A stretch of 64,000 nucleotides of DNA from Roseomonas sp. E05. GTDB taxonomy: Bacteria > Pseudomonadota > Alphaproteobacteria > Acetobacterales > Acetobacteraceae. Below are positions 1-7,670 of the stretch, piece by piece. Under the pieces are notes generated by a model. It searched no databases, was not told the origin of the DNA, and saw only the letters and a list, made by a program, of their open reading frames with translations. Position numbers and translations under genes: made by a program. The stretch lies in NCBI RefSeq assembly GCF_030063475.1, contig NZ_JASIRT010000008.1, positions 124,001 to 188,000 on the forward strand, given 5' to 3'. How positions within the stretch are numbered: position 1 is the first letter of the stretch; each line of letters begins with the position of its first letter.

Positions 1-292
1 GGAGTGCCGGGCCGCCATGGCGGCCCGGCAGGCTGTGGGGAGCGGCGTGCTCAGCGCGGGTTGCCGGCCATGGCGAAGGTGGCAGCGGGGCCGGCAGGTA
101 AACCACCGCGCCTTCCTCGCCGCCGGTGGACGCCGGCAGGCCCATCGCCCTCCGGCGAGGGTGGCATCGGCATAGACGATGCGGGTGTTCTGGCCGCCGT
201 CCAGGATGGTGGCGAAGCCGCCGCCGAGAAATATTACCAGTATAGCCGGGCGTGTAGCTGAGGCCGGGGGAGCGGCCCCTGTGGGGGGTGCT
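1..292. other. Window edge without a supportable gene
   Basis: I see no complete gene here. On the minus strand, roughly 234 down to 148, one frame reads like real protein (GGFATILDGGQNTRIVYADA), but it then turns into arginine- and proline-rich nonsense while another frame looks more protein-like. This could be a frameshifted remnant or the degraded tail of a gene lying outside the window. No start codon with a ribosome binding site was found. Confidence 0.3.
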
Positions 293-781
293 TCAGTGAT
301 GTAGCACCATCTCGGGTGCGGCCACATGGCCGGGGCGGGGGAGGGGCCAGGCGAGAACCGGGGCGGCGCTGGCCGGGGACAGGTTCGCCAGGGCGCTGAG
401 CAGCTGCTCCCGCGCCCGCGCAGCGCCGCGACTCAGGCGCCCGGTGCCACCCTCCGGCGTCAGCTCCAGTTGATGACCTTTCAGCACCGCCTGGATCAGG
501 CGGGCGAGCGTCCCGCCTTCGAGGGAGAGGCGCATCGCCTCGATATCGGTCCCCCGCGGGATAAGGCAGCGGATCACCAGGCCCTGGCGGACGAGCGGGG
601 GAACGTCACCAGTCTCGTCGAGGGCGGATTCGAGCTCCACCGTCACCCCATGCAGCGCGCCGAGCTTGAGGTAGGCGGCCCCCTGCATCTTGTGGGCATC
701 GGCCAGCTCGGGCGTGTTGTCCAGCATGGCCTGGTTGATGCCCCAGAGGGCGTCGGTGAAATCAGCAGCCGTCAGCGTCAT
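293..781 (-). CDS. Hypothetical protein, 162 aa
   Basis: Unrecognised protein. The start at 781 is chosen because GGAGG lies a few bases upstream; upstream in-frame ATGs (for example 820) lack one and extend into an AT-rich stretch. The first 100 residues look like an alpha/beta domain with a helix near residues 5-20 (ADFTDALWGINQAML) and a run containing GVTVELESAL. The C-terminal third is rich in Ala, Leu and Arg and has no signal peptide or membrane segment. It stands alone downstream of the MATE gene on the same strand and has its own AT-rich promoter region. No function is proposed. Confidence 0.65.
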   Translation of the reverse strand: MTLTAADFTDALWGINQAMLDNTPELADAHKMQGAAYLKLGALHGVTVELESALDETGDVPPLVRQGLVIRCLIPRGTDIEAMRLSLEGGTLARLIQAVLKGHQLELTPEGGTGRLSRGAARAREQLLSALANLSPASAAPVLAWPLPRPGHVAAPEMVLHH

Positions 782-881
782 TTTGGCCTCCGCTCCGCAC
801 TCACGTTTTCGTGAGCTCATCTTGTAGTAGAAGCCGGGCCAGAAATACACGGGAAAATTATGAAAGCAGGAAAATAAACTT

Positions 882-910
882 ATAGTTTGAATATCGAGCA
901 GAAATATCAA
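882..910 (-). promoter_or_regulatory. Candidate sigma-70-like promoter in an AT-rich island
   Basis: On the minus strand, TTGATA (910-905) is followed after 17 bp by AACTAT (887-882), with an overlapping TATAAG at 884-879. It lies in a stretch of about 100 bp (820-918) far richer in A and T than its surroundings, directly upstream of the small gene ending at 293. Confidence 0.4.
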
Positions 911-966
911 ACTCACGGTTGATAAATCGAAGTGCAGACGCACCTCGGCCGATCTCGGCGGCAGCT

Positions 967-2373
967 TCATCTCAGTCCGGCCGGAACATGCCGGACAGGG
1001 AGGCCGCTCTGGCCGGCCAGCGCCGCCCAGCGCAATGTCATCAACACCGCCACGCTGCCGAGTCCGCAGGCCAGGCCGATCCACACGCCGGCGGGTCCCC
1101 AGCCCGCCCCGAAGCCCAGGCCCAGCCCGATCGGCAGGCCCAGCCCCCAGTAGCCGAGGGCGGCGAGCAGCATCGGCACGCGCGTATCCTTCAGCCCACG
1201 CAGCGCGCCGGCCGCCACCGCCTGCACGCCGTCGGCCAGCTGGAAGAGGCCGGCGACGGTGAGCAGCGTGGCCGCCAGGCGGCGCGTCCCCGCCAGTTCA
1301 GGCGCCAGGAACAGGGCCGCGATGTGCTCCGGCACGGCCAGCAGCAGCGCCGCCGTCAGCGTCATGCAGCCCGCACTGAGTCCGATCGCCATCCAGCCCG
1401 CGCGGCGGGCGGCCTCGGCATCCACCGCGCCGGCCGCCAACCCGACCCGCGCGGTGGCCGCCTGGCCGATGCCCATCGGCACCATGAAGCAGGCCCCCGC
1501 GACCTGCAGCGCCACCGCGTGCGCCGCCACGGCGCTGGGGCCGAACCAGCCCATGGCCATGGCCGTGGCGCTGAAGATGCCGATCTCCAGCAGCATGCTC
1601 CCGGCGATCGGCAGGCCCAGCACGACGATCTCGCGCATCCGCTGCGCGTCGGTGCGCCAGAAGCGGCCGGCCAGGCGGAAGCGGGCCAGTTGCCGGTCGA
1701 GCCGGACCCAGAGCGCCAGCGCCAGGAACATGCCGAGATTGGCCAGGGCGCTGGCCAGGCCGGCACCAAAGGTGCCGAGCGAGGGCAGGCCGAAGCCGCC
1801 GGCGACCAGCGCGTAGTCCAGCAGCGCGTTCAGCGCGATGCCGCCGGCCGCGACCCAGAGGGCGGGCGCCGGCCGCTCCAGGGCGGCGAGGAAGCCGCGC
1901 AGCAGCAGGAAGCCGTAGAAAGGCAGCATCCCCCAGAGCAGGGTACGGTTGTACTGCTCCGCCGCCTCGGCGAGCGCCGGGTCCTGCCCCGCGGCGCGCA
2001 GGATCGGCGCGGTGTGCCAGAGGATCAGCCCGAGCAGGGCGAAGGTGGGCAGCATGGCCCAGCTCGCCTGCCGCAGGGTGCGGCGCATCTCGCGCATGTG
2101 GCGCGTCACCCGGCCGCGCTCCTGCGCCAGCATGGCGGAGGCGGCGAAGCCCAGGCCGAAGGGCAGCGCCATGGCGACGAAGTAGAGATTGCCGCCCAGC
2201 GTCGCGGCGGCCAGCGGCACCTCGCCGAGGCGGCCGAGGAAGAAGGTGTCGGTCAGCACCAGGGCGATCTGCGAGAGGTTCGTCAGCGCCAGCGGCCAGG
2301 CGAGCGCCAGGGTCGCGCGCAGTTCCTGCCCCCAGCCCTGGTGCGAGGAGGTCTTCTTCCGGTCCGTGTGCAT
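967..2373 (-). CDS. MATE family multidrug efflux transporter
   Basis: Inner-membrane cation-coupled drug/toxin extruder of the MATE (NorM/DinF) family. The 468 residues carry about twelve hydrophobic segments in two similar halves. The first half opens with ALTNLSQIALVLTDTFFLGR, the usual MATE TM1 region, and the second half has the matching LGLPIAGSMLLEIGIFSATA segment. Length is typical of NorM-like proteins (450-480 aa). It points away from the MFS gene at 2521, with 147 bp between the two starts that must contain both promoters. Substrate cannot be deduced. Confidence 0.9.
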   Translation of the reverse strand: MHTDRKKTSSHQGWGQELRATLALAWPLALTNLSQIALVLTDTFFLGRLGEVPLAAATLGGNLYFVAMALPFGLGFAASAMLAQERGRVTRHMREMRRTLRQASWAMLPTFALLGLILWHTAPILRAAGQDPALAEAAEQYNRTLLWGMLPFYGFLLLRGFLAALERPAPALWVAAGGIALNALLDYALVAGGFGLPSLGTFGAGLASALANLGMFLALALWVRLDRQLARFRLAGRFWRTDAQRMREIVVLGLPIAGSMLLEIGIFSATAMAMGWFGPSAVAAHAVALQVAGACFMVPMGIGQAATARVGLAAGAVDAEAARRAGWMAIGLSAGCMTLTAALLLAVPEHIAALFLAPELAGTRRLAATLLTVAGLFQLADGVQAVAAGALRGLKDTRVPMLLAALGYWGLGLPIGLGLGFGAGWGPAGVWIGLACGLGSVAVLMTLRWAALAGQSGLPVRHVPAGLR

Positions 2374-2520
2374 GGCGAGAGGGCTTTAGCGTGGCGAGGC
2401 CCGCACGTCGCGCGACGTTCCTGTGTCCGGCGCAACGCAGCCCGCAGCCATGCGCTCTGGTGGCGGGACAGCGGCGGCGCAGAACCGCATGATGCGCCGC
2501 AACACCGACCGGAGTCCTGC

Positions 2521-3732
2521 ATGAACGCACCCGCCAAGATTGCACCGGATGCCACGGCCGAGTCCGCCCTGCCGCCCTGGCTGACGCTGCTGCTGGCGGG
2601 CGCCTGTGGGCTGATCGTCGCCAACATCTATTATGCGCAGCCGTTGATCGGCCCGATCAGCGCCGAGCTGGGCCTCTCTCCGGCGGCGGCGGGGCTGATC
2701 GTGACGATGACGCAGATCGGCTATGGCGCCGGGCTGTTGCTGATCGTGCCGCTGGGCGATCTGATCGAGAACCGGCGACTGGTCCTGGCGGTGATGGGGC
2801 TGGCGGTGCTGGGCGTGGTGGTGGCGGCCCTGGCGGGCGCGGCGTCCGTGTTCCTGCTGGCCTCGCTCGTCATCGGCTTCGGCTCCGTCGCGGTGCAGAT
2901 CCTGGTGCCCTATGCCGCGCATCTGGCGCCGGAACACGCGCGCGGGCGGGTCGTCGGCAATGTGATGAGCGGGTTGATGCTCGGCATCATGCTGGCCCGG
3001 CCGGTGGCCAGCTTCGTCACCGCGTTGTGGTCCTGGCAGGCGATGTTCTGGCTCTCGGCGGCGGCCATGCTCGCGCTCGGCCTGGTGCTGCGGCTGGCCC
3101 TGCCGGCGCGCCATCCGAATCCGGCGATGGGCTATGGTGCGCTGCTCGGTTCGATGGGGCGGTTGGCGCGGGGCAATGCGGTGCTGCGGCGGCGGGCGCT
3201 CTACCAGGCCGGGCTGTTCGGCGCCTTCAGCCTATTCTGGACCGCCACGCCGCTGCTGCTGACCGGGCCGCAATTCGGCCTCTCGCAGCGCGGCGTCGCG
3301 CTCTTCGCCCTGGCCGGCGTGGCGGGTGCGATTTCGGCGCCGATCGCCGGGCGCGTGGCGGATCGCGGCTGGACCCGCCCCGCCACCGGCCTGGCCATGC
3401 TGGCGGTGGCCTTCTCCTTCCTGATGACGCGCCTCGCCGAGCCCGGCTCCACCCTCGCGCTCGGACTGCTGGTGGCGGCGGCGGTGCTGCTCGACTTCGG
3501 CGTCTCCGCCAATGTGGTGCTGGGCCAGCGGGCGATCTTCTCGCTCGGCGCCGAACTCCGCAGCCGCCTGAACGGGCTCTACATGGCCACCTTCTTCATC
3601 GGCGGCGCGCTCGGCTCGGCGCTCGGCGGCTGGAGCTATGCCAGCGGCGGCTGGCCCCTGACGGCCTGGGTCGGCCTTGCCCTGCCGGTGCTGGCGCTGC
3701 TCTACTACCTGACGGAGCGGCGCGGCGGGTAA
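2521..3732 (+). CDS. MFS transporter
   Basis: Major facilitator superfamily permease of 403 aa with about twelve membrane segments. The start is the ATG at 2521; the same frame stays open far upstream but only as antisense of the MATE gene. After a short cytoplasmic tail comes a TM1 with ANIYYAQPL, typical of one group of MFS drug/metabolite exporters. A motif A-like loop (GDLIENRRLV) lies between TM2 and TM3. Divergent from the MATE pump, so the pair may form a small efflux locus, but the substrate is unknown. Confidence 0.88.
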   Translation: MNAPAKIAPDATAESALPPWLTLLLAGACGLIVANIYYAQPLIGPISAELGLSPAAAGLIVTMTQIGYGAGLLLIVPLGDLIENRRLVLAVMGLAVLGVVVAALAGAASVFLLASLVIGFGSVAVQILVPYAAHLAPEHARGRVVGNVMSGLMLGIMLARPVASFVTALWSWQAMFWLSAAAMLALGLVLRLALPARHPNPAMGYGALLGSMGRLARGNAVLRRRALYQAGLFGAFSLFWTATPLLLTGPQFGLSQRGVALFALAGVAGAISAPIAGRVADRGWTRPATGLAMLAVAFSFLMTRLAEPGSTLALGLLVAAAVLLDFGVSANVVLGQRAIFSLGAELRSRLNGLYMATFFIGGALGSALGGWSYASGGWPLTAWVGLALPVLALLYYLTERRGG

Positions 3733-3772
3733 GGCACTCGCCGGATCTTGCACGCTTCGCGGAATCGGAAGG

Positions 3773-3801
3773 TTGCGGTGGCGAGAGGGCACCCCTACAT
3801 T
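3773..3801 (+). promoter_or_regulatory. Candidate promoter of the cold-shock gene with a long leader
   Basis: TTGCGG (3773-3778), 17-bp spacer, TACATT (3796-3801). If used, transcription would start near 3808 and leave a 5' untranslated leader of about 145 nt before the start codon at 3953. Long structured leaders are characteristic of cspA-type cold-shock mRNAs. Confidence 0.4.
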
Positions 3802-3952
3802 GGCTCTGTCGACTGTTTTGGTTCGGCCAGCCTGTCCAGCTCGCCCACCCCGTGCTCGCACGGGTTCGTTGCGTGCCTGGTGCCCGTTCCCATTCGAGGT
3901 TGATCCGCCGTGCATGTCGCGCGGCGGCAACGCATTCTGACGGAGCACCGCG

Positions 3953-4159
3953 ATGCCGATCGGTACCGTGAAGTGGTTCAACCCGACCAAGGGTTTTGGT
4001 TTCATTCAGCCGGAGGACGGCTCGAAGGACGTGTTCGTGCACATTTCCGATGTGCAGCGGTCCGGCCTGCAGGGCCTGAACGAAGGCGAGCGCGTGGAGT
4101 TCGAGCTGCAGCGCGGCCGCGAAGGCAAGCTGTCGGCCGGCAACCTGAAGCAGCTCTGA
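3953..4159 (+). CDS. cspA: Cold-shock protein, CspA family
   Basis: Single cold-shock domain of 68 aa that binds single-stranded RNA/DNA and acts as an RNA chaperone. Both RNA-binding motifs are visible: KGFGFI (RNP1) near residues 13-18 and VFVHI (RNP2) near 28-32. The start is preceded by GACGGAGCACC. The length is normal. The gene is monocistronic, with a long upstream leader and a hairpin downstream (4236-4258). Confidence 0.95.
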   Translation: MPIGTVKWFNPTKGFGFIQPEDGSKDVFVHISDVQRSGLQGLNEGERVEFELQRGREGKLSAGNLKQL

Positions 4160-4502
4160 TCCTCCGGGATCGAGCCGTGGCGCGGGTGGCCTGAGCCGCC
4201 CCGCCGCCGTTCCGACCGGAAGAGTCGGAAGTCGGCCGGGGGAAGCTCCTTCCCCCGGATCATCGCGCCTGTCCCCCGCAGGGGTGGAGGGGCGAGGGCG
4301 CAGGGCAGCGGAGAAGGTTTCTTCGTCCGCCTGACGCCATCTGGGCCGCTTCCCGGTTGGCCCATTCGATTTTTTTCGCCGCTGCCGAGCGATCCGGCCG
4401 GTGCCGGGAGCAAGGTGGCCGTCTGGCGCTCCGCCAGTCGATGCCTCCCACCCGGCCGAGGCCGCGCCCGCAGCGGAACAGACCAGATGGAGGTGGGGCC
4501 GG
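4160..4502. other. 343-bp intergenic stretch
   Basis: Apart from the hairpin at 4236-4258 I see no gene. A weak second hairpin (GGGCC at 4343-4347 with GGCCC at 4359-4363) is followed by seven T residues at 4370-4376 and could be a second terminator. The start of the next gene is marked by GGAGG around 4490. Confidence 0.4.
4236..4258 (+). terminator. Hairpin downstream of the cold-shock gene
   Basis: Perfect 10-bp stem (CCGGGGGAAG paired with CTTCCCCCGG) with a 3-nt loop, 77 bp after the cold-shock stop codon. It has no T-tract directly after it, so termination efficiency is uncertain. Confidence 0.5.
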
Positions 4503-4694
4503 ATGGCACGCACGCCCAACTACGGCCAGCAGCGGGCGGAACGGAACCGCGCCAAGCAGGCCAAGTCGGAAGAGAAGGCGCGCCAGCGCGAGGAAGCCCG
4601 CGCGCGCCGCAAGGCCGCCATCGAGGCCGGCGAGGACCCGGATCTCGGCGAGCCTGTCACGCTGCCTCCCGAGGACGAAACCCCCACAGCTTAG
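4503..4694 (+). CDS. Small basic protein, 63 aa, conserved-type hypothetical
   Basis: Lysine/arginine/glutamate-rich, almost certainly helical: it begins MARTPNYGQQRAERNRAKQA and continues with alternating charged residues, then an acidic tail (PPEDE). The start at 4503 has a GGAGG about 10 bp upstream. Small proteins beginning with a similar M-A-(R/K)-T-P-N-Y sequence are, from memory, frequent in alphaproteobacteria, with no known function. No membrane segment or signal peptide. A strong hairpin follows immediately (4701-4741). Confidence 0.7.
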   Translation: MARTPNYGQQRAERNRAKQAKSEEKARQREEARARRKAAIEAGEDPDLGEPVTLPPEDETPTA

Positions 4695-4700
4695 CTACGG

Positions 4701-4741
4701 CCTGCCGCCCGCCGGGCGGAGGCCGCCCGGCGGGCGGTAGG
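4701..4741 (+). terminator. Near-perfect 19-bp stem, 3-nt loop
   Basis: The arms 4701-4719 and 4723-4741 are complementary over all 19 positions (one G-T pair) around the loop AGG. It starts 7 bp after the stop at 4694 and ends 10 bp before the ATG at 4751. There is no T-tract, so it may act as a terminator, attenuator or mRNA 3'-end stabiliser. It could also be one copy of a dispersed repetitive palindrome. Confidence 0.6.
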
Positions 4742-4750
4742 AATATTCCC

Positions 4751-5002
4751 ATGGCTGCGCGCCACACCGGCACCTATGTGCTGTTCGATGTTCTCTATAA
4801 GGACGGCTCGCGCCGTTCCAACCGCAAGGTGCCGGGCGAGCTGCTCGGTGGCCTGGACGGCGACGAGCCCGCCCGCACCCTGATTGAGGCGCAGGATGAG
4901 GAGATCGCCAAGGCCTCCGGGCGCCCCCGCCCGGTGATTGCGCAGTTGCAGCGCACGCCATTGGCGAAGCCGGCGAAGGTGCCCTTCAAGGGCAAGAAGT
5001 AG
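4751..5002 (+). CDS. Small hypothetical protein, 83 aa
   Basis: Starts at the ATG at 4751. The N-terminal half (TYVLFDVLYKDGSRRSNRKV) looks like a beta-rich core, the middle an acidic helix (DDEEIAKASGR-like), and the C-terminus is basic (PFKGKK). No recognised domain, signal peptide or membrane segment. The ribosome binding site falls at or inside the right arm of the hairpin at 4701-4741, so translation may depend on that structure. Function unknown. Confidence 0.65.
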   Translation: MAARHTGTYVLFDVLYKDGSRRSNRKVPGELLGGLDGDEPARTLIEAQDEEIAKASGRPRPVIAQLQRTPLAKPAKVPFKGKK

Positions 5003-5106
5003 AACCGGCGGAGAGGCAGGGCTTCGCGCTTCCGCCTCCCCCCGTTGACAGCGCCCCGCTTCGCGGCGGACCCTCCGCCTCCTGAGGGAGAAGCGGGACG
5101 CACGCG

Positions 5107-6888
5107 ATGGACCAGACCAAGAAGAGCTTCAAGCTGCGCAGCCAGCGCTGGTTTGACGACCCGGAAGATCCGGGCATGACGGCGCTCTACATCGAGCGCT
5201 TCCTGAATTTCGGCCTCACCCGGGGCGAGCTGCAATCCGGCAAGCCGATCATCGGCATCGCCCAGACGGGCAGCGACATCGCCCCCTGCAACCGCCACCA
5301 TCTGGCGCTGGCGGAGCGGGTGAAGGCGGGCATCCGCGACGCCGGCGGCATCCCCCTCGAATTCCCGATCCATCCGATCCAGGAGACCGGCAAGCGGCCC
5401 ACGGCGGCGCTCGACCGCAACCTGGCCTATCTGTCGCTGGTCGAGATCCTGCACGGCTATCCGCTGGATGGCGTGGTGCTGACGACCGGCTGCGACAAGA
5501 CCACGCCCGCCTGCCTCATGGGCGCCGCCACGGTGAACATTCCGGCCATCGTGCTCTCCGGCGGGCCGATGCTGGACGGGCACTGGAAGGGACGGCTCTC
5601 CGGTTCCGGCACCATCGTCTGGGAGGCGCGCAAGCTGCTTGCCGCCGGCGAGATCAACTATGACGGCTTCATGCAGATGGTGGCCAGCAGCGCGACCTCG
5701 GTCGGCCACTGCAACACCATGGGCACGGCGCTGTCGATGAACTCGCTGGCCGAGGCGCTCGGCATGTCGCTGCCGGGCTGCGCCTCCATCCCGGCCGCCT
5801 ACCGCGAGCGCGGGCAGATGGCGCACGCCACAGGCATGCGCATCGTCGATATGGTGCGCGAGAATCTGCGGCCCAGCGACATCATGACGCGCGAGGCCTT
5901 CGAGAACACCATCATGCTGGCCAGCGCCATCGGCGCCAGCTCGAACTGTCCGCCGCACCTGGTCGCCATCGCCCGCCACATGGGCGTGGAGCTGACCACC
6001 GAGGACTGGCAGACCGTCGGCGCCGACATTCCCCTGCTTGTCGATTGCCAGCCGGCTGGCCGCTTTCTCGGAGAAATGTTCTACCGCGGCGGCGGCGTGC
6101 AGTCGGTGATGAAGGAGCTGGCGGATGCCGGCAAGCTGCACACCGGCGTCCGCACCGTCACCGGCAAGACCCTTGCCGAGGATCTGGAGAAGGCGCCGCT
6201 GCCGGACCGCGAGGTGATCCGCCCCTACACCCAACCGCTGAAGGAGCAGGCGGGCTTCGTCGTGCTGTCGGGCAACCTCTTCGATAGCGCGGTGATGAAG
6301 GTCAGCGTCATCGACAAGGCGTTCCGCGAGCGCTTCCTGTCGGACCCGGAGGATGTGTTCGAAGGCAAGGTCATCGTCTTCGAGGGGCCGGAGGACTACC
6401 ACGACCGCATCGAGGACCCGGATCTCGGTGTGGACGAGCACACGGTGCTGGTGATCCGCAACTGCGGACCGGTCGGCTATCCCGGCAGCGCCGAGGTGGT
6501 GAACATGCAGCCGCCCGGCGCCATGATCAAAGCCGGGCTCGACAGCCTGCCCACCATGGGTGACGGTCGGCAGAGCGGCACTTCTGCCAGTCCCTCCATC
6601 CTGAACGTCTCGCCGGAGGCTGCCGTCGGGGGCGGGCTAGCCCTGCTGAGGTCGGGCGACCCGATCCGCATCAATCTCAAGACCCGCAAGGTGGACGTGC
6701 TGATCCCCGAGGAGGAGCTGGCCGCCCGCCGCGCCGCCTGGACGCCACCCAAGCTGCTGCACAAGACGCCCTGGGAGGAGATCTACCGCTCCATGGTGGG
6801 CCAGCTCGGCACGGGCGGCTGCCTGGAGCCGGCGACGCTCTACCTGAACATCCTCGAGACGCGCGGCGAGAGCCGCCACAACCACTAG
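5107..6888 (+). CDS. IlvD/Edd family sugar-acid (aldonate) dehydratase
   Basis: Removes water from a sugar acid (pentonate or fuconate type) to give the 2-keto-3-deoxy acid. Length (593 aa) fits the L-arabinonate/D-xylonate dehydratase branch of the IlvD/Edd family. Three cysteines expected to hold the [2Fe-2S] cluster are present: C61 (DIAPCN), C129 (TTGCDKTTPA) and C202 (GHCNTMG). It is first in an operon with an SDR and an FAH-fold hydrolase, which favours sugar-acid catabolism over branched-chain amino acid synthesis. The exact substrate (L-fuconate, L-arabinonate or D-xylonate) cannot be read from sequence alone. Confidence 0.88.
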   Translation: MDQTKKSFKLRSQRWFDDPEDPGMTALYIERFLNFGLTRGELQSGKPIIGIAQTGSDIAPCNRHHLALAERVKAGIRDAGGIPLEFPIHPIQETGKRPTAALDRNLAYLSLVEILHGYPLDGVVLTTGCDKTTPACLMGAATVNIPAIVLSGGPMLDGHWKGRLSGSGTIVWEARKLLAAGEINYDGFMQMVASSATSVGHCNTMGTALSMNSLAEALGMSLPGCASIPAAYRERGQMAHATGMRIVDMVRENLRPSDIMTREAFENTIMLASAIGASSNCPPHLVAIARHMGVELTTEDWQTVGADIPLLVDCQPAGRFLGEMFYRGGGVQSVMKELADAGKLHTGVRTVTGKTLAEDLEKAPLPDREVIRPYTQPLKEQAGFVVLSGNLFDSAVMKVSVIDKAFRERFLSDPEDVFEGKVIVFEGPEDYHDRIEDPDLGVDEHTVLVIRNCGPVGYPGSAEVVNMQPPGAMIKAGLDSLPTMGDGRQSGTSASPSILNVSPEAAVGGGLALLRSGDPIRINLKTRKVDVLIPEEELAARRAAWTPPKLLHKTPWEEIYRSMVGQLGTGGCLEPATLYLNILETRGESRHNH

Positions 6889-6903
6889 GGAAGGCACAGG
6901 GGC

Positions 6904-7653
6904 ATGGCAGGACGGTTGGCCGGCAAGACGTGCTTCGTGACCGCGGCAGGGCAGGGGATCGGGCGTGCCACCGCGCTTGCCTACGCCGCCGAGGGCGCGC
7001 AGGTGGTGGCGACCGACCGTGATGCCGCGAAGCTCGCGGGCCTGGAGGCGCAGGGCATCATCCCCCAGGCGCTGGACGTGCTGGACGATGCTGCGGTGAA
7101 AGCGGCCATCACCGCGCACGGCCCCTTCGACGTGCTGTTCAACTGCGCCGGCTTCGTGCACCAGAACGACGCGCTGAGCTGCACGGATGAGGAATGGGAC
7201 TTCGCCTTCGCGCTCAATGTGCGGGCCATGTGGCGCACCATCCGCGCCGCCTTGCCGGGCATGCTGGCGCAGGGGGGCGGGGCGATCGTCAACATGTCCT
7301 CCGCCGCCTCCAGCGTGAAGGGCGTCGCCAACCGCTTCGTCTACGGCACCAGCAAGGCCGCCGTGGTGGGCATGACCAAGAGCATCGCCGCCGACTACGT
7401 GGCCAAGGGTATCCGCTGCAACTGCGTCTGCCCGGGCACGGTGGACACGCCCTCCCTCGGCGAGCGCATCGCCGCCAATGCGACAGCGGCCGGCGGTCTC
7501 GAAGCGGCGCGGGCCGGCTTTGTCTCCCGGCAGGCCATGGGGCGGCTCGCCACGGCGGAGGAGATCGCCGCGCTGGTGGTCTACCTCTCCGCGCCGGAAT
7601 CGGCTTTCGTGACCGCACAGGCCATCGTCATCGACGGCGGCTGGACCAACTGA
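6904..7653 (+). CDS. SDR oxidoreductase, 2-keto-3-deoxy-L-fuconate dehydrogenase-like
   Basis: Classical short-chain dehydrogenase, 249 aa. The NAD-binding glycine motif is TAAGQGIG (residues 13-20), the NCAG-type motif follows, and the catalytic Ser-Tyr-Lys set lies in NMSSAASS and YGTSK. The RCNCVCPGTVDTPSL stretch and overall layout resemble DHRS6/BDH2 and bacterial 2-keto-3-deoxy-L-fuconate dehydrogenases. Begins 15 bp after the dehydratase stop and ends 17 bp before the hydrolase start. Inferred role: oxidation of the 2-keto-3-deoxy acid to a 2,4-diketo acid for the next enzyme. Confidence 0.85.
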   Translation: MAGRLAGKTCFVTAAGQGIGRATALAYAAEGAQVVATDRDAAKLAGLEAQGIIPQALDVLDDAAVKAAITAHGPFDVLFNCAGFVHQNDALSCTDEEWDFAFALNVRAMWRTIRAALPGMLAQGGGAIVNMSSAASSVKGVANRFVYGTSKAAVVGMTKSIAADYVAKGIRCNCVCPGTVDTPSLGERIAANATAAGGLEAARAGFVSRQAMGRLATAEEIAALVVYLSAPESAFVTAQAIVIDGGWTN

Positions 7654-7670
7654 CAAGGAAACGCTGAACC

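Noticed and set aside
919-2520. Long N-terminal extension of the MFS protein
   Set aside because: The frame is open upstream but antisense to the MATE gene and consists of Arg/Gln/Gly-rich sequence. The MFS start at 2521 fits the family.
5045-5073. TTGACA at 5045-5050 as promoter of the sugar-acid operon
   Set aside because: No acceptable -10 element follows at 16-18 bp; the sequence downstream is all G and C.
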